64,000 nucleotides of DNA from Bradyrhizobium cosmicum (GCF_007290395.2 NZ_CP041656.2:3968001-4032000); one strand, 5' to 3'. Positions 9,519 through 19,032 are shown, counted from the stretch's first letter. Notes: a model not told the origin generated them from the letters alone. Translations and numbers: made by a program.

Positions 9519-9606
9519 CGTAGGGTGGGCAAAGGCGCGCAGCGCCGTGCCCACCATCTCTTCATGACCTCGCTAGAAGCGGTGGGCACGCTTTGCTCAC
9601 CCTACG
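9519..9606. repeat. Interspersed palindromic element with 16-bp inverted ends
   Basis: An 88-base element whose ends CGTAGGGTGGGCAAAG and CTTTGCTCACCCTACG are inverted repeats with one mismatch, with internal GTGCCCACC and GGTGGGCAC arms. It sits between the convergent dctM and gntR genes, where a folded transcript end could act as terminator. I recall such GTAGGGTGGGCAAAG palindromes as common in Bradyrhizobium intergenic DNA. Confidence 0.75.
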
Positions 9607-9616
9607 AGCGCATCGA

Positions 9617-10309
9617 TTACGGCTCGCTCTTCCGCCGTGATTTCGGTGCGATCGTGCTTCCGGCGACGACCTGCAACAGATCCTTGCGCACGGCCTCGAT
9701 GTGCCGCTCCAGGAAGCGGCAGGCCTCATCCACCTTCTCCGCGCGGCAGAGGGCGATCAGATGGGCGTGCTCCTTTTCCGCAATGCCCATCGCCTTGGTG
9801 TTGGAGAGCTGAAGGCGCGTATAGCGGTCGCTGGTCTGGAGCAGCGACAGCACGATCGCCCGCGTCCGCGGCTGCGGGGCGTGGACATAGAGGGCCATGT
9901 GGAAGTCGGCGTTGAGCTGGCCCCAGTCACTGACATTGCGCGCCTTGATCGCCTTCTCGAACTGCTTGTGGATGCCATCGAGTCCTTCGAAATCTTCCGC
10001 CGTAAAACGCGGCGCCGACTGCGCCAGCAATCGCGGCTCGAGAATCCGGCGCAGGTCGAACACGTCGTTGATCTCGTCCAGCGACAGCTCGGAGACGATG
10101 GCGCCCTTCTGAGGGACGATGCGCACCAGGCCTTCCGCCTCGAGCTGGAATAACGCCTCGCGCACCGGGATGCGGCTGACGCCATAGGTCTCGCCAAGCG
10201 CATCCTGGCGCAGCTGCGATCCGGCCGGATAGGTGCCGTCGAGGATCGCCTGCCTGAGCTGGTCGACAATCGCAGCCGACAGGGTGCGATGCTTCAGAGG
10301 CTGTTTCAT
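9617..10309 (-). CDS. GntR-family transcriptional regulator (FCD type)
   Basis: A 230-residue regulator. Residues 1-75 are the winged-helix GntR domain (LRQAILDGTYPAGSQLRQDALGETYGVSRIPVREAL). Residues about 80-220 are an all-helical FCD ligand domain with DLRRILEP, DFHMALYVHA and the closing EHAHLIALC and RHI histidines that often bind metal. It is divergent from the second TRAP operon, with a perfect palindrome in the shared promoter region. Likely represses that operon until an organic-acid ligand binds; this is inference from position. Confidence 0.9.
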   Translation of the reverse strand: MKQPLKHRTLSAAIVDQLRQAILDGTYPAGSQLRQDALGETYGVSRIPVREALFQLEAEGLVRIVPQKGAIVSELSLDEINDVFDLRRILEPRLLAQSAPRFTAEDFEGLDGIHKQFEKAIKARNVSDWGQLNADFHMALYVHAPQPRTRAIVLSLLQTSDRYTRLQLSNTKAMGIAEKEHAHLIALCRAEKVDEACRFLERHIEAVRKDLLQVVAGSTIAPKSRRKSEP

Positions 10310-10436
10310 CTGACCTTCTGTTGTCCTTCCCGACTCACCCGGCCGACGCGGTCTCTCTCTTGCATGTTGCGGAGCCCGGCAAAAGTGAGTGCCCAGCAAA
10401 CGCGCGTCCTGCCGCCGAAATGACCGCAATCTCCGT

Positions 10437-10465
10437 TTGACACCCAAAATGTATAAATTATACAT
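10437..10465 (+). promoter_or_regulatory. Promoter with overlapping palindromic GntR operator
   Basis: TTGACA (10437-10442), a 16-base spacer, then TATACA (10459-10464) form a good sigma-70 promoter reading toward the second TRAP operon. The perfect 17-bp palindrome ATGTATAAATTATACAT (10449-10465) fills the spacer and covers the -10 box. On the other strand the same palindrome supplies a TATAAT -10 box toward gntR, so one bound dimer could block both promoters. Confidence 0.72.
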
Positions 10466-10507
10466 TTGCCGAAAGCACGACAATTCTCTGGCTGTGGGGC
10501 CTCCTTC

Positions 10508-11131
10508 ATGATCGAGCAGACGATGCCGGCCACGCGCGCATTCAGCGTCCGACGCTCGGTGATCCGCGCTTCCAGCGCCCTGCTCGCCGTCGAGCGCGTC
10601 GCGCTGATGGGCCTGATGTACGTGCTCACCGGCCTGATCCTGCTCAACGTCGTCACCCGCTATGCACGCTTCCCGATCTACTGGATCGATGAATCCGCCG
10701 TCTATTGCGTGGTCTGGCTGACCTTCATCGGCGCGTCCGCGATGACGCGGCTTCGGCTCGACTTCGCGGTGACGATGCTGACGGAACGGCTTTCGCTGCA
10801 GCACCAGAAGATCGCCAAGGTGATCTCCACCGGGCTAGTTGTCGTGTTCGGCGTCGCGCTGATCGTCACCTGCGTGCTCTGGATGGATCCGATCGGGCTC
10901 GCGCGCGCCGGCTTCGACGGGCGCAAGCTCGCCGCCGAAACCTTCAATTTCCTCTACACCGAGCACACCCAGACGCTGAACTGGCCAACCTGGGTGCTCT
11001 ACCTGACGCTGCCGATCTTTGCGGTGTCGATGACGGTGCACGGCCTCGCCAATCTGCTGGAAGATCTCGAGCTGGTCCCGCGCACGCCGCCGAAGGGCTT
11101 TTCGCTCTCCGAACTCGACGGGGTCAATTGA
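10508..11131 (+). CDS. TRAP transporter small permease (DctQ type), system 2
   Basis: A 207-residue DctQ protein with four membrane helices. YWIDESAVYCVVWLTFIG is the W-x-D-E core motif and the first helix lies near residues 35-55. The start at 10508 is the first ATG after the promoter; 10523 is possible. Its TGA overlaps the dctM ATG by one base. The C-terminal tail is longer than in system 1. Confidence 0.88.
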   Translation: MIEQTMPATRAFSVRRSVIRASSALLAVERVALMGLMYVLTGLILLNVVTRYARFPIYWIDESAVYCVVWLTFIGASAMTRLRLDFAVTMLTERLSLQHQKIAKVISTGLVVVFGVALIVTCVLWMDPIGLARAGFDGRKLAAETFNFLYTEHTQTLNWPTWVLYLTLPIFAVSMTVHGLANLLEDLELVPRTPPKGFSLSELDGVN

Positions 11132-12396
11132 TGATCACGTCAGCCGCCTTCGTCGCAATCATGCTGGTCGGCGTGCCGATCGGCCTGTGCCTGTGCCTTG
11201 CCGGCCTGGTCTACATCGCAGCATCCGGCAATCCCGTGCTGTTCCAGTCCTATCCGCTCCAGCTGTTCGGCGGCGTCGACAGCTACGGCCTGATCGCGAT
11301 CCCGCTGTTCATCCTGATCGGCGAGATCATGAATGGCGGTGGCATCACCCGGCGCATCGTCGACATGGCGATGGCCTTCGTCGGTTCACTGAAGGGCGGG
11401 CTCGCCTACGTCAACATCCTCGCCAACATGTTCATCTCCTCGATCCTGGGATCTGCGACCGCGCAGGTCGCGATCATGGCCCAGATCATGGTGCCGGAGA
11501 TGGAGAAGAAGGGCTACGACAAGACCTTTGCGGCCGGCCTCACCGCCTATGGTGGCATGCTCGGCCCGATCATCCCGCCGTCGGTGATGTTCGTGGTCTA
11601 CAGCGTGCTGGCGCAGGTCTCGGTCAGCGACATGCTGATCGCCGGCATCGTGCCGGGTGTCATCCTCACGGTGATGTTCTGCCTCGTCATCGCGCTGATG
11701 GGATACGTCTACAACTATCCGCGCGCCGACTATCAGACGCCGCGCCAGCGCGTCATGACGATCCTGCGGACGTCGCCTACCCTGCTGATCCCGATCGTGA
11801 TCGTCGGCACCATCTTGGGCGGGCTCGCCAACGCGACGGAAGCCGCCGCCGTCGGCGCGGTCGCGGCAGCCCTCGTCGGAAAATACTGGACCAAGGAATT
11901 CGAGTTCTCGCAGCTGCCGCAGATGATGCTGCGCAGCGGCATCTATTCGGCGATCGTGCTGTTCCTGGTGGCGGCAGCAGCCGTCTTCTCCTGGGTCCTG
12001 ATCTTCGGCAAGGTGCCGCAGGAAACCGCGGCCTGGATCCAGACCGCCGCCAAGGACCCGGTCAGCTTCATGCTGATCTGCAACGTGATCCTGCTGGTGA
12101 TCGGCACGGTGATCGACGGCATTCCCGGCCTGATCATGACGGTGCCGATCCTGCTGCCGGTCGCAACCGACGTCTATCACATCGATCCCCGGCATTTTGG
12201 CGTCGTGGTGGTGATCAACCTCGTGCTCGGCCTGCTGTCCCCGCCGGTCGGCCTCTGCTTCTTTGTCGCGGCCGCCGTGACCGGGGCCAAGCCCGGCAAG
12301 ATGTTCATGGTGACGCTGCCGTTCTTCGTCATCTCCTGCGTCCTCCTGGTGCTGCTCTCGCTATACCCCTCGCTCTCGCTGATCCTCGTCAAATAG
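11131..12396 (+). CDS. TRAP transporter large permease (DctM type), system 2
   Basis: A 421-residue DctM permease with family motifs IAIPLFILIGEIMNGGG, ILGSATAQVAIMAQIMVPEM, GGMLGPIIPPSVMFVVY and LGLLSPPVGLCFFVA. It is coupled to dctQ by a TGATG overlap. The receptor gene follows after 23 bases, so this operon runs Q-M-P, whereas system 1 runs P-Q-M. Confidence 0.92.
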   Translation: MITSAAFVAIMLVGVPIGLCLCLAGLVYIAASGNPVLFQSYPLQLFGGVDSYGLIAIPLFILIGEIMNGGGITRRIVDMAMAFVGSLKGGLAYVNILANMFISSILGSATAQVAIMAQIMVPEMEKKGYDKTFAAGLTAYGGMLGPIIPPSVMFVVYSVLAQVSVSDMLIAGIVPGVILTVMFCLVIALMGYVYNYPRADYQTPRQRVMTILRTSPTLLIPIVIVGTILGGLANATEAAAVGAVAAALVGKYWTKEFEFSQLPQMMLRSGIYSAIVLFLVAAAAVFSWVLIFGKVPQETAAWIQTAAKDPVSFMLICNVILLVIGTVIDGIPGLIMTVPILLPVATDVYHIDPRHFGVVVVINLVLGLLSPPVGLCFFVAAAVTGAKPGKMFMVTLPFFVISCVLLVLLSLYPSLSLILVK

Positions 12397-12419
12397 TCCG
12401 TTCGAAAGGAAGCCCGACC

Positions 12420-13403
12420 ATGCCGCTTTCACGCCGCCGCTTTCTCGCCGCCAGTGCCGCCGCATCGGTGTTTGCGCCGTCGCTGGCGCTCGCCCAGGCC
12501 AAGGAATTCCGCCTCGGCCTGATCACGCCGAACGGCCATTCCTGGAACAAGGCCGCCATTAAATTCGGCGACGAGCTCAAGGCCGCAACCAATGGCCGGC
12601 TGACCCTGACCGTGTTCCACTCCGGCCAGCTCGGCAACGAGCCCGCGATGATGCAGCAATTGCAGTCCGGCGCGCTCGACATGGGCTTCATCCAGGCCGC
12701 CGAACTCGGTTCGCGCGTGCCGCACATCGCCGCGATCAACGCGCCCTACATCGTCCGCTCGACGCCGGCGGTCGCGAAGTTCGTGCGGCATCCGGCAGCG
12801 GTGAAATTGTTCGAGGTGCTGCCGCAGGAGACCGGCACCATCGGCCTCGGATGGGGCATCACCGGCATGCGCGCGGTGTTCTCCTCCAAAGACCTGAATT
12901 CGCTCGCCGACATAAAGGGCATGAAGCTGCGCATCAACCCGACGCCGGTCTATCGCGATTTCTATTCCTCCCTTGGAGCTGCGCCGACGCCGATCCCGAC
13001 GCCTCAGGTGTTCGACGCTATGGCCAACGGCCAGGTCGACGGCCTCGAGGCCGATCTCGAATTCTCCTGGAACCAGCGCTTCGACAAGGTGTCGAAAGTG
13101 ATCCTGCAGATGAACGCTGTCTTCATGCCGATGGCGGCAGTCGTCTCCGGCCGGGTCTGGCAGTCGCTCCCCGCGGCTGACCGTGAGCTGATCACCAAGA
13201 CGATCAAGGCGACGCTGGACGCGCAGATCGACGAGCTCGCCGGCAACGAGCCGGCGCTGATCGAGAACTTCAAGAACGCGCCGATCCCGATCCGCCAGGT
13301 CCCGGCCGGCGACACCGAGGCGGTCATCGCCGAGTTCGACAAGATCTGGCTGCCCAAGGCACCCGTCCTCGCCGAGCTGCGCAAGGTCGGCGCGACGCTC
13401 TGA
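12420..13403 (+). CDS. TRAP transporter substrate-binding protein (DctP type), system 2
   Basis: A 327-residue periplasmic receptor with signal peptide SRRRFLAASAAAS (twin-arginine type) ending ALAQA. Family motifs include GHSWNKAAIKFGDELKAATN, LQSGALDMGFIQ, KGMKLRINPTPVYRDFY with the expected ligand Arg, and PIPTPQVFDAMANGQVDGLE. AAAGGA precedes ATG 12420. It resembles the DctP/SiaP class more closely than the system 1 receptor does. Ligand unknown, perhaps the substrate of the neighbouring DapA-family enzyme. Confidence 0.9.
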   Translation: MPLSRRRFLAASAAASVFAPSLALAQAKEFRLGLITPNGHSWNKAAIKFGDELKAATNGRLTLTVFHSGQLGNEPAMMQQLQSGALDMGFIQAAELGSRVPHIAAINAPYIVRSTPAVAKFVRHPAAVKLFEVLPQETGTIGLGWGITGMRAVFSSKDLNSLADIKGMKLRINPTPVYRDFYSSLGAAPTPIPTPQVFDAMANGQVDGLEADLEFSWNQRFDKVSKVILQMNAVFMPMAAVVSGRVWQSLPAADRELITKTIKATLDAQIDELAGNEPALIENFKNAPIPIRQVPAGDTEAVIAEFDKIWLPKAPVLAELRKVGATL

Positions 13404-13476
13404 TCCCACCCGCCATCCTCTTTATCACGCCCGGCGGACCCAGCCCCCCGCCGGCAAGCTTACTTGGAGTCACATC

Positions 13477-14403
13477 ATGAGCCGCCGCGTTTCCTGGGAA
13501 GGCGTCTTCCCGGCCGTCACCACGCAATTCCACGACGATCTCTCGCTCGACATCGACGCGACCGCCAAGGTGATGGACGGACTGATCCGCGACGGCGTCT
13601 CCGGCCTGATCGTCTGCGGCTCGGTCGGCGAGAACACCTCGCTGGAGCGCAAGGAGAAGGTCGCGATCATGGAGACGGCGAAGTCCGTCGCGGCCGGCCG
13701 CGTGCCCGTGCTGTGCGGTATCGCCGAATTCACCACGGCCTTCGCGGTCGACACCGCCAAGGAAGCCGCGCGGGTCGGCATCGACGGCGTGATGGTGATG
13801 CCGGCGCTGGTCTATTCGTCCAAGCCGCACGAGACCGCCGCGCATTTCCGCGCCGTCGCCAGCGCGACCGACCTGCCGGTGATGCTCTACAACAATCCAC
13901 CGATCTACAAGAACGACGTCACCCCCGACATCCTGGTCACGCTCGCCGACGTCGAGACCGTGGTCTGCTTCAAGGATTCTTCGGGCGACACGCGGCGATT
14001 CATCGACACAAGAAACATGGTCGGCGACCGCTTCGTGCTGTTCGCCGGCCTCGACGACGTCATCGTCGAGAGCGTAGCGATGGGCGCCGTGGGCTGGGTC
14101 TCCGGCATGTCGAACGCTTTCCCGCGCGAAGGCGAGACGCTGTTTCGCCTCGCCAAGGCCGGACGCTTTGCCGAGGCGATGCCGCTCTACGAATGGTTCA
14201 TGCCGCTGCTGCACCTCGACGCACGCCCGGACCTCGTCCAGTGCATCAAGCTGTGCGAGCACATCATGGGCCGCGGCACCGCGCTGACCCGCCCGCCCCG
14301 CCTCGCGCTGCTGCCGCAGGAGAAGGCCGAGGTCGAGGCGATGATGGCGAAGGCGCTGAAGAACCGGCCGCGCTTGCCGGATGTCGGGCTGAAGGCGGCG
14401 TAA
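13477..14403 (+). CDS. DapA-family lyase or deaminase (NAL/DHDPS superfamily)
   Basis: A 308-residue (beta/alpha)8 Schiff-base enzyme. Lys166 in VVCFKDSSGD is the imine-forming lysine and Tyr138 in MLYNNPP the usual proton relay. The 4-hydroxy-tetrahydrodipicolinate synthase signature GTTGE is replaced by GSVGEN (49-52), so it is probably not a lysine-biosynthesis enzyme. Relatives include sugar-acid dehydratases, keto-acid aldolases and 1-pyrroline-4-hydroxy-2-carboxylate deaminase. It lies 73 bases after the system 2 receptor, so it may act on the imported compound. Confidence 0.82.
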   Translation: MSRRVSWEGVFPAVTTQFHDDLSLDIDATAKVMDGLIRDGVSGLIVCGSVGENTSLERKEKVAIMETAKSVAAGRVPVLCGIAEFTTAFAVDTAKEAARVGIDGVMVMPALVYSSKPHETAAHFRAVASATDLPVMLYNNPPIYKNDVTPDILVTLADVETVVCFKDSSGDTRRFIDTRNMVGDRFVLFAGLDDVIVESVAMGAVGWVSGMSNAFPREGETLFRLAKAGRFAEAMPLYEWFMPLLHLDARPDLVQCIKLCEHIMGRGTALTRPPRLALLPQEKAEVEAMMAKALKNRPRLPDVGLKAA

Positions 14404-14413
14404 GAGGCCTTAC
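14398..14413. terminator. Inverted repeat across two convergent stop codons
   Basis: GGCGTAAG and CTTACGCC form an 8-bp stem that contains the stop codon of the DapA-like gene and that of the facing HMG-CoA lyase gene, seven bases apart. There is no T-tract, so terminator function is uncertain. Confidence 0.3.
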
Positions 14414-15321
14414 GCCGTCGCCCGCCTCTTCTTCGCATTCAACGCCGATGCCACGCGGCTCACCGGCGGCTTGCCCAGCACGCCGCTCATCGCGTTGGTC
14501 GCGGCCAGCAGCTTGTCCATGTCCACGCCGGTCCTGACGCCCACGCCCTCGAGCATGTAGACGACATCCTCGGTCGCGACATTGCCGGTCGCGCCCGGCG
14601 CGTAGGGGCAGCCGCCGAGGCCGCCGGCGGCGGCGTCGATGACACGGACGCCCTCCTCCAGGCCGGCATAGAGATTGGCGAGTGCCTGGCCGTAGGTGTC
14701 GTGAAAATGCATCGCAAGCTTGGCGGCGGGAATGTTGGCGCTCACGGCGCGCAGCATGTCTTTCGCCTTGGCCGGCGTGCCGACGCCGATGGTGTCGCCG
14801 AGCGAGATCTCGTAGCAGCCGAGCTCCCACAGCGTGCTGGCGAGATCGGCAACCGCCTTCGGCTTGATCTCACCGTCGAACGGACAGCCTAGCACGCAGG
14901 AGATATAGCCGCGGACCCTGACGCCATCGGCCTTGGCGCGCGCCAGCACCGGCTTGAACCGTTCGATGGACTCCGCGACCGTGCAGTTGATGTTGGCGCG
15001 CGAAAAGCCCTCGGAGGCAGCCGCGAACACGGAGACGACCTTCGCGCCGGCGGCGCGCGCGGCGTCATAGCCCTTCTCGTTCGGCACCAGCACGTGGAAT
15101 TCGGCGCCCTTGATGCGGCTCACGCCGCGCAGCACGGCGTCGGAGCTTGCCATTTGCGGGATCGCCTTGGGCGAGACGAAGGCGCCGACCTCGACCGCAT
15201 TCAGCCCGGCCGCCACCAGCGCCTCTATGAAGGCGATGCGGGCCTCAACGCTGACAGGTGTCTTCTCGTTCTGCAGGCCGTCGCGCGGCCCCATTTCGAT
15301 GATGCGAACGGGATCGCTCAT
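14410..15321 (-). CDS. Hydroxymethylglutaryl-CoA lyase
   Basis: A 303-residue TIM-barrel enzyme that cleaves HMG-CoA to acetoacetate and acetyl-CoA, the last step of leucine degradation. Diagnostic motifs are EMGPRDGLQNE near the N-terminus, SLGDTIGVGTP, the metal-ligand AMHFHDTYGQ and the active-site loop GGLGGCPYAPGATGNVATED containing the catalytic Cys. ATG 15321 is chosen; an in-frame GTG at 15333 would overlap the preceding carboxylase gene. Final gene of the minus-strand operon. Confidence 0.93.
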   Translation of the reverse strand: MSDPVRIIEMGPRDGLQNEKTPVSVEARIAFIEALVAAGLNAVEVGAFVSPKAIPQMASSDAVLRGVSRIKGAEFHVLVPNEKGYDAARAAGAKVVSVFAAASEGFSRANINCTVAESIERFKPVLARAKADGVRVRGYISCVLGCPFDGEIKPKAVADLASTLWELGCYEISLGDTIGVGTPAKAKDMLRAVSANIPAAKLAMHFHDTYGQALANLYAGLEEGVRVIDAAAGGLGGCPYAPGATGNVATEDVVYMLEGVGVRTGVDMDKLLAATNAMSGVLGKPPVSRVASALNAKKRRATA

Positions 15322-15325
15322 GATC

Positions 15326-17353
15326 TCACTCACCCGCCGGCTCGACCACGGCGAGCTCGACGCCTTCCTGGACGATGTCGCCGACCTTGCATTTGATCGA
15401 CTTCAGGACGCCGGCATAGGGCGCGCGCAGCGTCTGCTCCATCTTCATCACCTCCAGCGTCAGGATCGGCGCGCCCTTCTCGAGCGTTGCCCCCTCCTCG
15501 GCGAGCACCGCGACCACCGTGCCCGGCAGCGGCGCCGCAATCTTGTCCGCGCCGGTCTGCTCCTCGGTCTCGCCGCCGAACGGATCGACCCAATGCAGGT
15601 CGAAACGGCCGTTGCGCGTGCGCAGATACAATTCGTGGCCGTCGATCACGGCCGCAACCTGCGACTTGACGCCATCGAGCGTCAGGTCGAAGCCGCCCTC
15701 CTTCGGCGCAATCGCGAACGCCAGCTCGCGGTCGCCGATCACAAGCGTCGACGGGCCGCTGCCGTAATTCAGCGTGACCTTCTGCTCCGTCCCAGGTCCG
15801 ATGCCATGGCCCGCCCGGAAGACGAAATTGCGCTGCCGGCGGCCGACAGGCATCCAGCCAAAGGTCTGCCAAGGCGAACTCAAAGACGACGCCGCGTTTG
15901 CCTGCGCGGCCTGCTGCTCGTCGTTGATAACAGCGGCGACCGCGGCGCACAGCTCGAGCTCGCCGGGCGCTGCCGGGGCCGACGTCAGCACCGCCAGTTC
16001 GCGCTCGATGAAGCCGGTGTCGATCGCGTTTTTCCGCACCTTCGGATGCGTCATCAGCGCCGACAGGAACGGGATGTTGGTGACGATGCCGCGGACGTCC
16101 GACTCTTCCAGCCCGCGGTTGAGCCGCTCGATCGCGACATCCCGCGTCGGCGCCCACGCAATCATCTTGGCGAGCATGGCGTCGTAATACGGCGAAACGC
16201 TATCGCCCTCGCGATAGCCGGCGTCGATCCGTAGGCCCCCGCCTTCCGCCGGCAGACGCCAAGTCGAGATCCTGCCGACCGACGGCATGAAGTTCTTGGT
16301 CGGGTTTTCGGCATAGACGCGCGCCTCGACAGCATGGCCGCTGAGCCGGATCTCGTCCTGCTTCAGCGGCAACGCCTCGCCGAAGGCGACGCGCAGCTGC
16401 CATTCGACCAGGTCAATCCCGGTGATCAGTTCGGTCACGGGATGCTCGACCTGCAGACGCGTGTTCATTTCGATGAAGAACACGTCCTTGCCGTCGGAGA
16501 CGAACTCGATCGTGCCGGCACCGACATAGTTCACCGCGCCCGCCGCCTTTCGCGCGGCGGCGCAGACCGTCTCGCGCTGGGCAGGATTGAGCGTCGGCGA
16601 CGGCGCCTCCTCGATCACCTTCTGGTGCCGGCGCTGCAGCGTGCATTCGCGCTCGAACAGCGACAGCATATTGCCGTGGCTGTCGCCGATGATCTGCACC
16701 TCGATGTGGCGGGGATTATCGACATATTTCTCGATCAGCATGCGGTCGTCGCCGAACGCGGCCTTGGCCTCGCGCTTGGCGCTGACGATCGCGGGGCCAA
16801 GCTCGTCGGCCGAGCGTACGATGCGCATGCCGCGGCCGCCGCCGCCGGCGGAAGCCTTCACCAGGATGGGGAAGCCGGCCTTCTCGGCCGCCTTCGCCAG
16901 GGTCGCATCGTCCTGGGCATCGCCGTGATAGCCAGGCACCAGCGGCACGCCGGCCTTTTCCATCAGCGCCTTGGAGCCGGACTTCGAGCCCATCGCCGTC
17001 ATCATCCCGGCGGTGGGGCCGACGAAGACGAGGCCAGCGTCGTAACAAGCCTGCGCGAACTCGGCATTCTCGGACAGGAAGCCGTAGCCGGGATGCACGG
17101 CCTCCGCACCGGTCTTGCGGGCGGCCTCGATCAGCCGCTCGACGCTGAGATAGCTATCGCGGGCCCGTGCCGGCCCGAGCAGCACGGCTTCGTCGGCAAG
17201 CGCGACATGCATCGCGTCGCGATCGGCCTCGGAATAGACCGCGACCGTGCGCAGGCCCATGGCGCGCGCGGTGCGGATGACGCGGCAGGCGATCTCGCCG
17301 CGGTTGGCGATCAGGAGCGTGCGAAAACGCCGGTAGAGCTTTGAGCGGTCCAT
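15326..17353 (-). CDS. mccA: 3-Methylcrotonyl-CoA carboxylase, biotin-containing alpha subunit
   Basis: A 675-residue biotin carboxylase plus biotin carrier protein. The N-terminal domain opens with TLLIANRGEIACRVIRTA and holds the ATP-grasp loop KASAGGGGRGMRIV and EMNTRLQVEHPVTE. The last 75 residues are a biotinyl domain with EVMKMEQ, biotinylated Lys about residue 637. Length and adjacency to the beta subunit and isovaleryl-CoA dehydrogenase favour the methylcrotonyl-CoA enzyme over propionyl- or acetyl-CoA carboxylase. Four bases separate it from the beta-subunit gene. Confidence 0.9.
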   Translation of the reverse strand: MDRSKLYRRFRTLLIANRGEIACRVIRTARAMGLRTVAVYSEADRDAMHVALADEAVLLGPARARDSYLSVERLIEAARKTGAEAVHPGYGFLSENAEFAQACYDAGLVFVGPTAGMMTAMGSKSGSKALMEKAGVPLVPGYHGDAQDDATLAKAAEKAGFPILVKASAGGGGRGMRIVRSADELGPAIVSAKREAKAAFGDDRMLIEKYVDNPRHIEVQIIGDSHGNMLSLFERECTLQRRHQKVIEEAPSPTLNPAQRETVCAAARKAAGAVNYVGAGTIEFVSDGKDVFFIEMNTRLQVEHPVTELITGIDLVEWQLRVAFGEALPLKQDEIRLSGHAVEARVYAENPTKNFMPSVGRISTWRLPAEGGGLRIDAGYREGDSVSPYYDAMLAKMIAWAPTRDVAIERLNRGLEESDVRGIVTNIPFLSALMTHPKVRKNAIDTGFIERELAVLTSAPAAPGELELCAAVAAVINDEQQAAQANAASSLSSPWQTFGWMPVGRRQRNFVFRAGHGIGPGTEQKVTLNYGSGPSTLVIGDRELAFAIAPKEGGFDLTLDGVKSQVAAVIDGHELYLRTRNGRFDLHWVDPFGGETEEQTGADKIAAPLPGTVVAVLAEEGATLEKGAPILTLEVMKMEQTLRAPYAGVLKSIKCKVGDIVQEGVELAVVEPAGE

Positions 17354-17357
17354 CGCA

Positions 17358-18962
17358 TCACATCCTGAACAGGCCGAATTTCGTGGGCTCGATCGGCGCA
17401 TTCGACGCCGCCGAGAGGCCAAGGCCGAGCACGTGCCGTGTGTCGGCCGGGTCGATCACGCCGTCGTCCCACAGGCGCGCGGTGGCGTAGTAGGGATGCC
17501 CCTGGCTGTCATACTGCGCGCGAATGGGCTCGCGGAATTTATCTTCGTCTTCCTTCGACCAGCTATCGCCCTTGGCCTCGATATTGTCGCGGCGGACCTG
17601 GCTTAGCACCATGGAGGCCTGCTCGCCGCCCATCACCGAGATGCGCGCATTCGGCCACATCCACAGGAAACGCGGCGAATAGGCGCGGCCGCACATGCCG
17701 TAATTGCCGGCGCCGTAGGAGCCGCCGATCACGACGGTGAACTTCGGCACCGAGGCGGTCGCAACCGCGGTGACCAGCTTGGCGCCGTCGCGCGCGATGC
17801 CGCCGGCCTCATACTTCTTGCCAACCATGAAGCCGGTGATGTTCTGCAGGAACACCAGCGGAATGCCGCGCTGGCAGCACAGCTCGATGAAATGGGCGCC
17901 CTTGAGCGAACTCTCGCTGAACAGGATGCCGTTGTTGGCGATGATGCCGACCGGAAACCCCCAGATATGGGCGAAGCCGCACACCAGCGTCGTGCCATAG
18001 AGCTTCTTGAACTCGTCGAACTCGGAGCCGTCGACGACGCGCGCGATGATGTCGCGTACATCGAACGGCTTCCTGCCATCGACGGGCACCACGCCGTAGA
18101 TCTCCTCTGCCGCGAACAGCGGATCGCGCGGCGGATGCATGTTCAGATTCGGCCGCGTGGACGGCTTCAGCGTGCCGACGATGCGCCGGGCAATGCCGAT
18201 CGCATGGGCATCGTTCTGGGCGTAATGATCGGTCACGCCCGACTGCCGCGAATGCACGTCGGCGCCGCCGAGCTCTTCGGCACTGACGACCTCGCCGGTC
18301 GCGGCCTTCACCAGCGGCGGGCCGCCGAGGAAGATGGTGCCCTGATTGCGCACGATGATGCTCTCGTCCGACATCGCCGGCACATAGGCGCCGCCTGCCG
18401 TGCAGGAGCCCATCACGATCGCAATCTGCGGAATGCCTTGCGACGACATCTGCGCCTGGTTGTAGAAGATGCGGCCGAAATGCCGTTCGTCCGGAAAGAT
18501 CTCGTCCTGCAGCGGCAGGAAGGCGCCGCCGGAATCCACCATGTAGACGCAGGGAAGATTGTTCTGCCGCGCCACGTCCTGCGCGCGCAGATGCTTCTTC
18601 ACCGTCATCGGATAGTAGGTGCCACCTTTGATCGTGGCGTCGTTGGCGACAACAACGCATTCGCGGCCTGCGATGCGCCCGACCCCGGTAACCACGCTCG
18701 CCGAATGCACGTCACCGCCATAAAGGCCGTAGGCCGCGAGCGGCGACAGCTCCAGGAACGAGGTCCCGGGATCGACCAGGAGGTCGACGCGCTCGCGCGC
18801 CAGCATCTTGCCGCGCGCGGTGTGGCGGTTGCGCGAGACCTCGCCGCCGCCGCCGGCGACCTGGCTGAGCTTTTCGCGAAGATCGGCGACGAGGCCGCGC
18901 ATGGATTCGGCGTTGCGCGCGAAATCCGACGAGGAAGGATCGATACTGGAATGAAGCGGCAT
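17358..18962 (-). CDS. mccB: 3-Methylcrotonyl-CoA carboxylase, carboxyltransferase beta subunit
   Basis: A 534-residue acyl-CoA carboxyltransferase, normal for the methylcrotonyl enzyme. Visible motifs are [74 protein letters not shown] and [16 protein letters not shown]. It transfers the carboxyl group from biotin on the alpha subunit to 3-methylcrotonyl-CoA. Second gene of the operon. Confidence 0.93.
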   Translation of the reverse strand: MPLHSSIDPSSSDFARNAESMRGLVADLREKLSQVAGGGGEVSRNRHTARGKMLARERVDLLVDPGTSFLELSPLAAYGLYGGDVHSASVVTGVGRIAGRECVVVANDATIKGGTYYPMTVKKHLRAQDVARQNNLPCVYMVDSGGAFLPLQDEIFPDERHFGRIFYNQAQMSSQGIPQIAIVMGSCTAGGAYVPAMSDESIIVRNQGTIFLGGPPLVKAATGEVVSAEELGGADVHSRQSGVTDHYAQNDAHAIGIARRIVGTLKPSTRPNLNMHPPRDPLFAAEEIYGVVPVDGRKPFDVRDIIARVVDGSEFDEFKKLYGTTLVCGFAHIWGFPVGIIANNGILFSESSLKGAHFIELCCQRGIPLVFLQNITGFMVGKKYEAGGIARDGAKLVTAVATASVPKFTVVIGGSYGAGNYGMCGRAYSPRFLWMWPNARISVMGGEQASMVLSQVRRDNIEAKGDSWSKEDEDKFREPIRAQYDSQGHPYYATARLWDDGVIDPADTRHVLGLGLSAASNAPIEPTKFGLFRM

Positions 18963-19032
18963 GAGGTCCCGCGTTTCTGGTGACGTGATGAGAGGCCGCG
19001 ACAGCGCGCGGAAGTTCTGTACGAGTGGAAGC

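Noticed and set aside
11187..12400. Plus-strand frame that appears to extend the system 2 receptor upstream
   Set aside because: The extension overlaps dctM out of frame. The receptor signal peptide and its ribosome-binding site fix the start at 12420.
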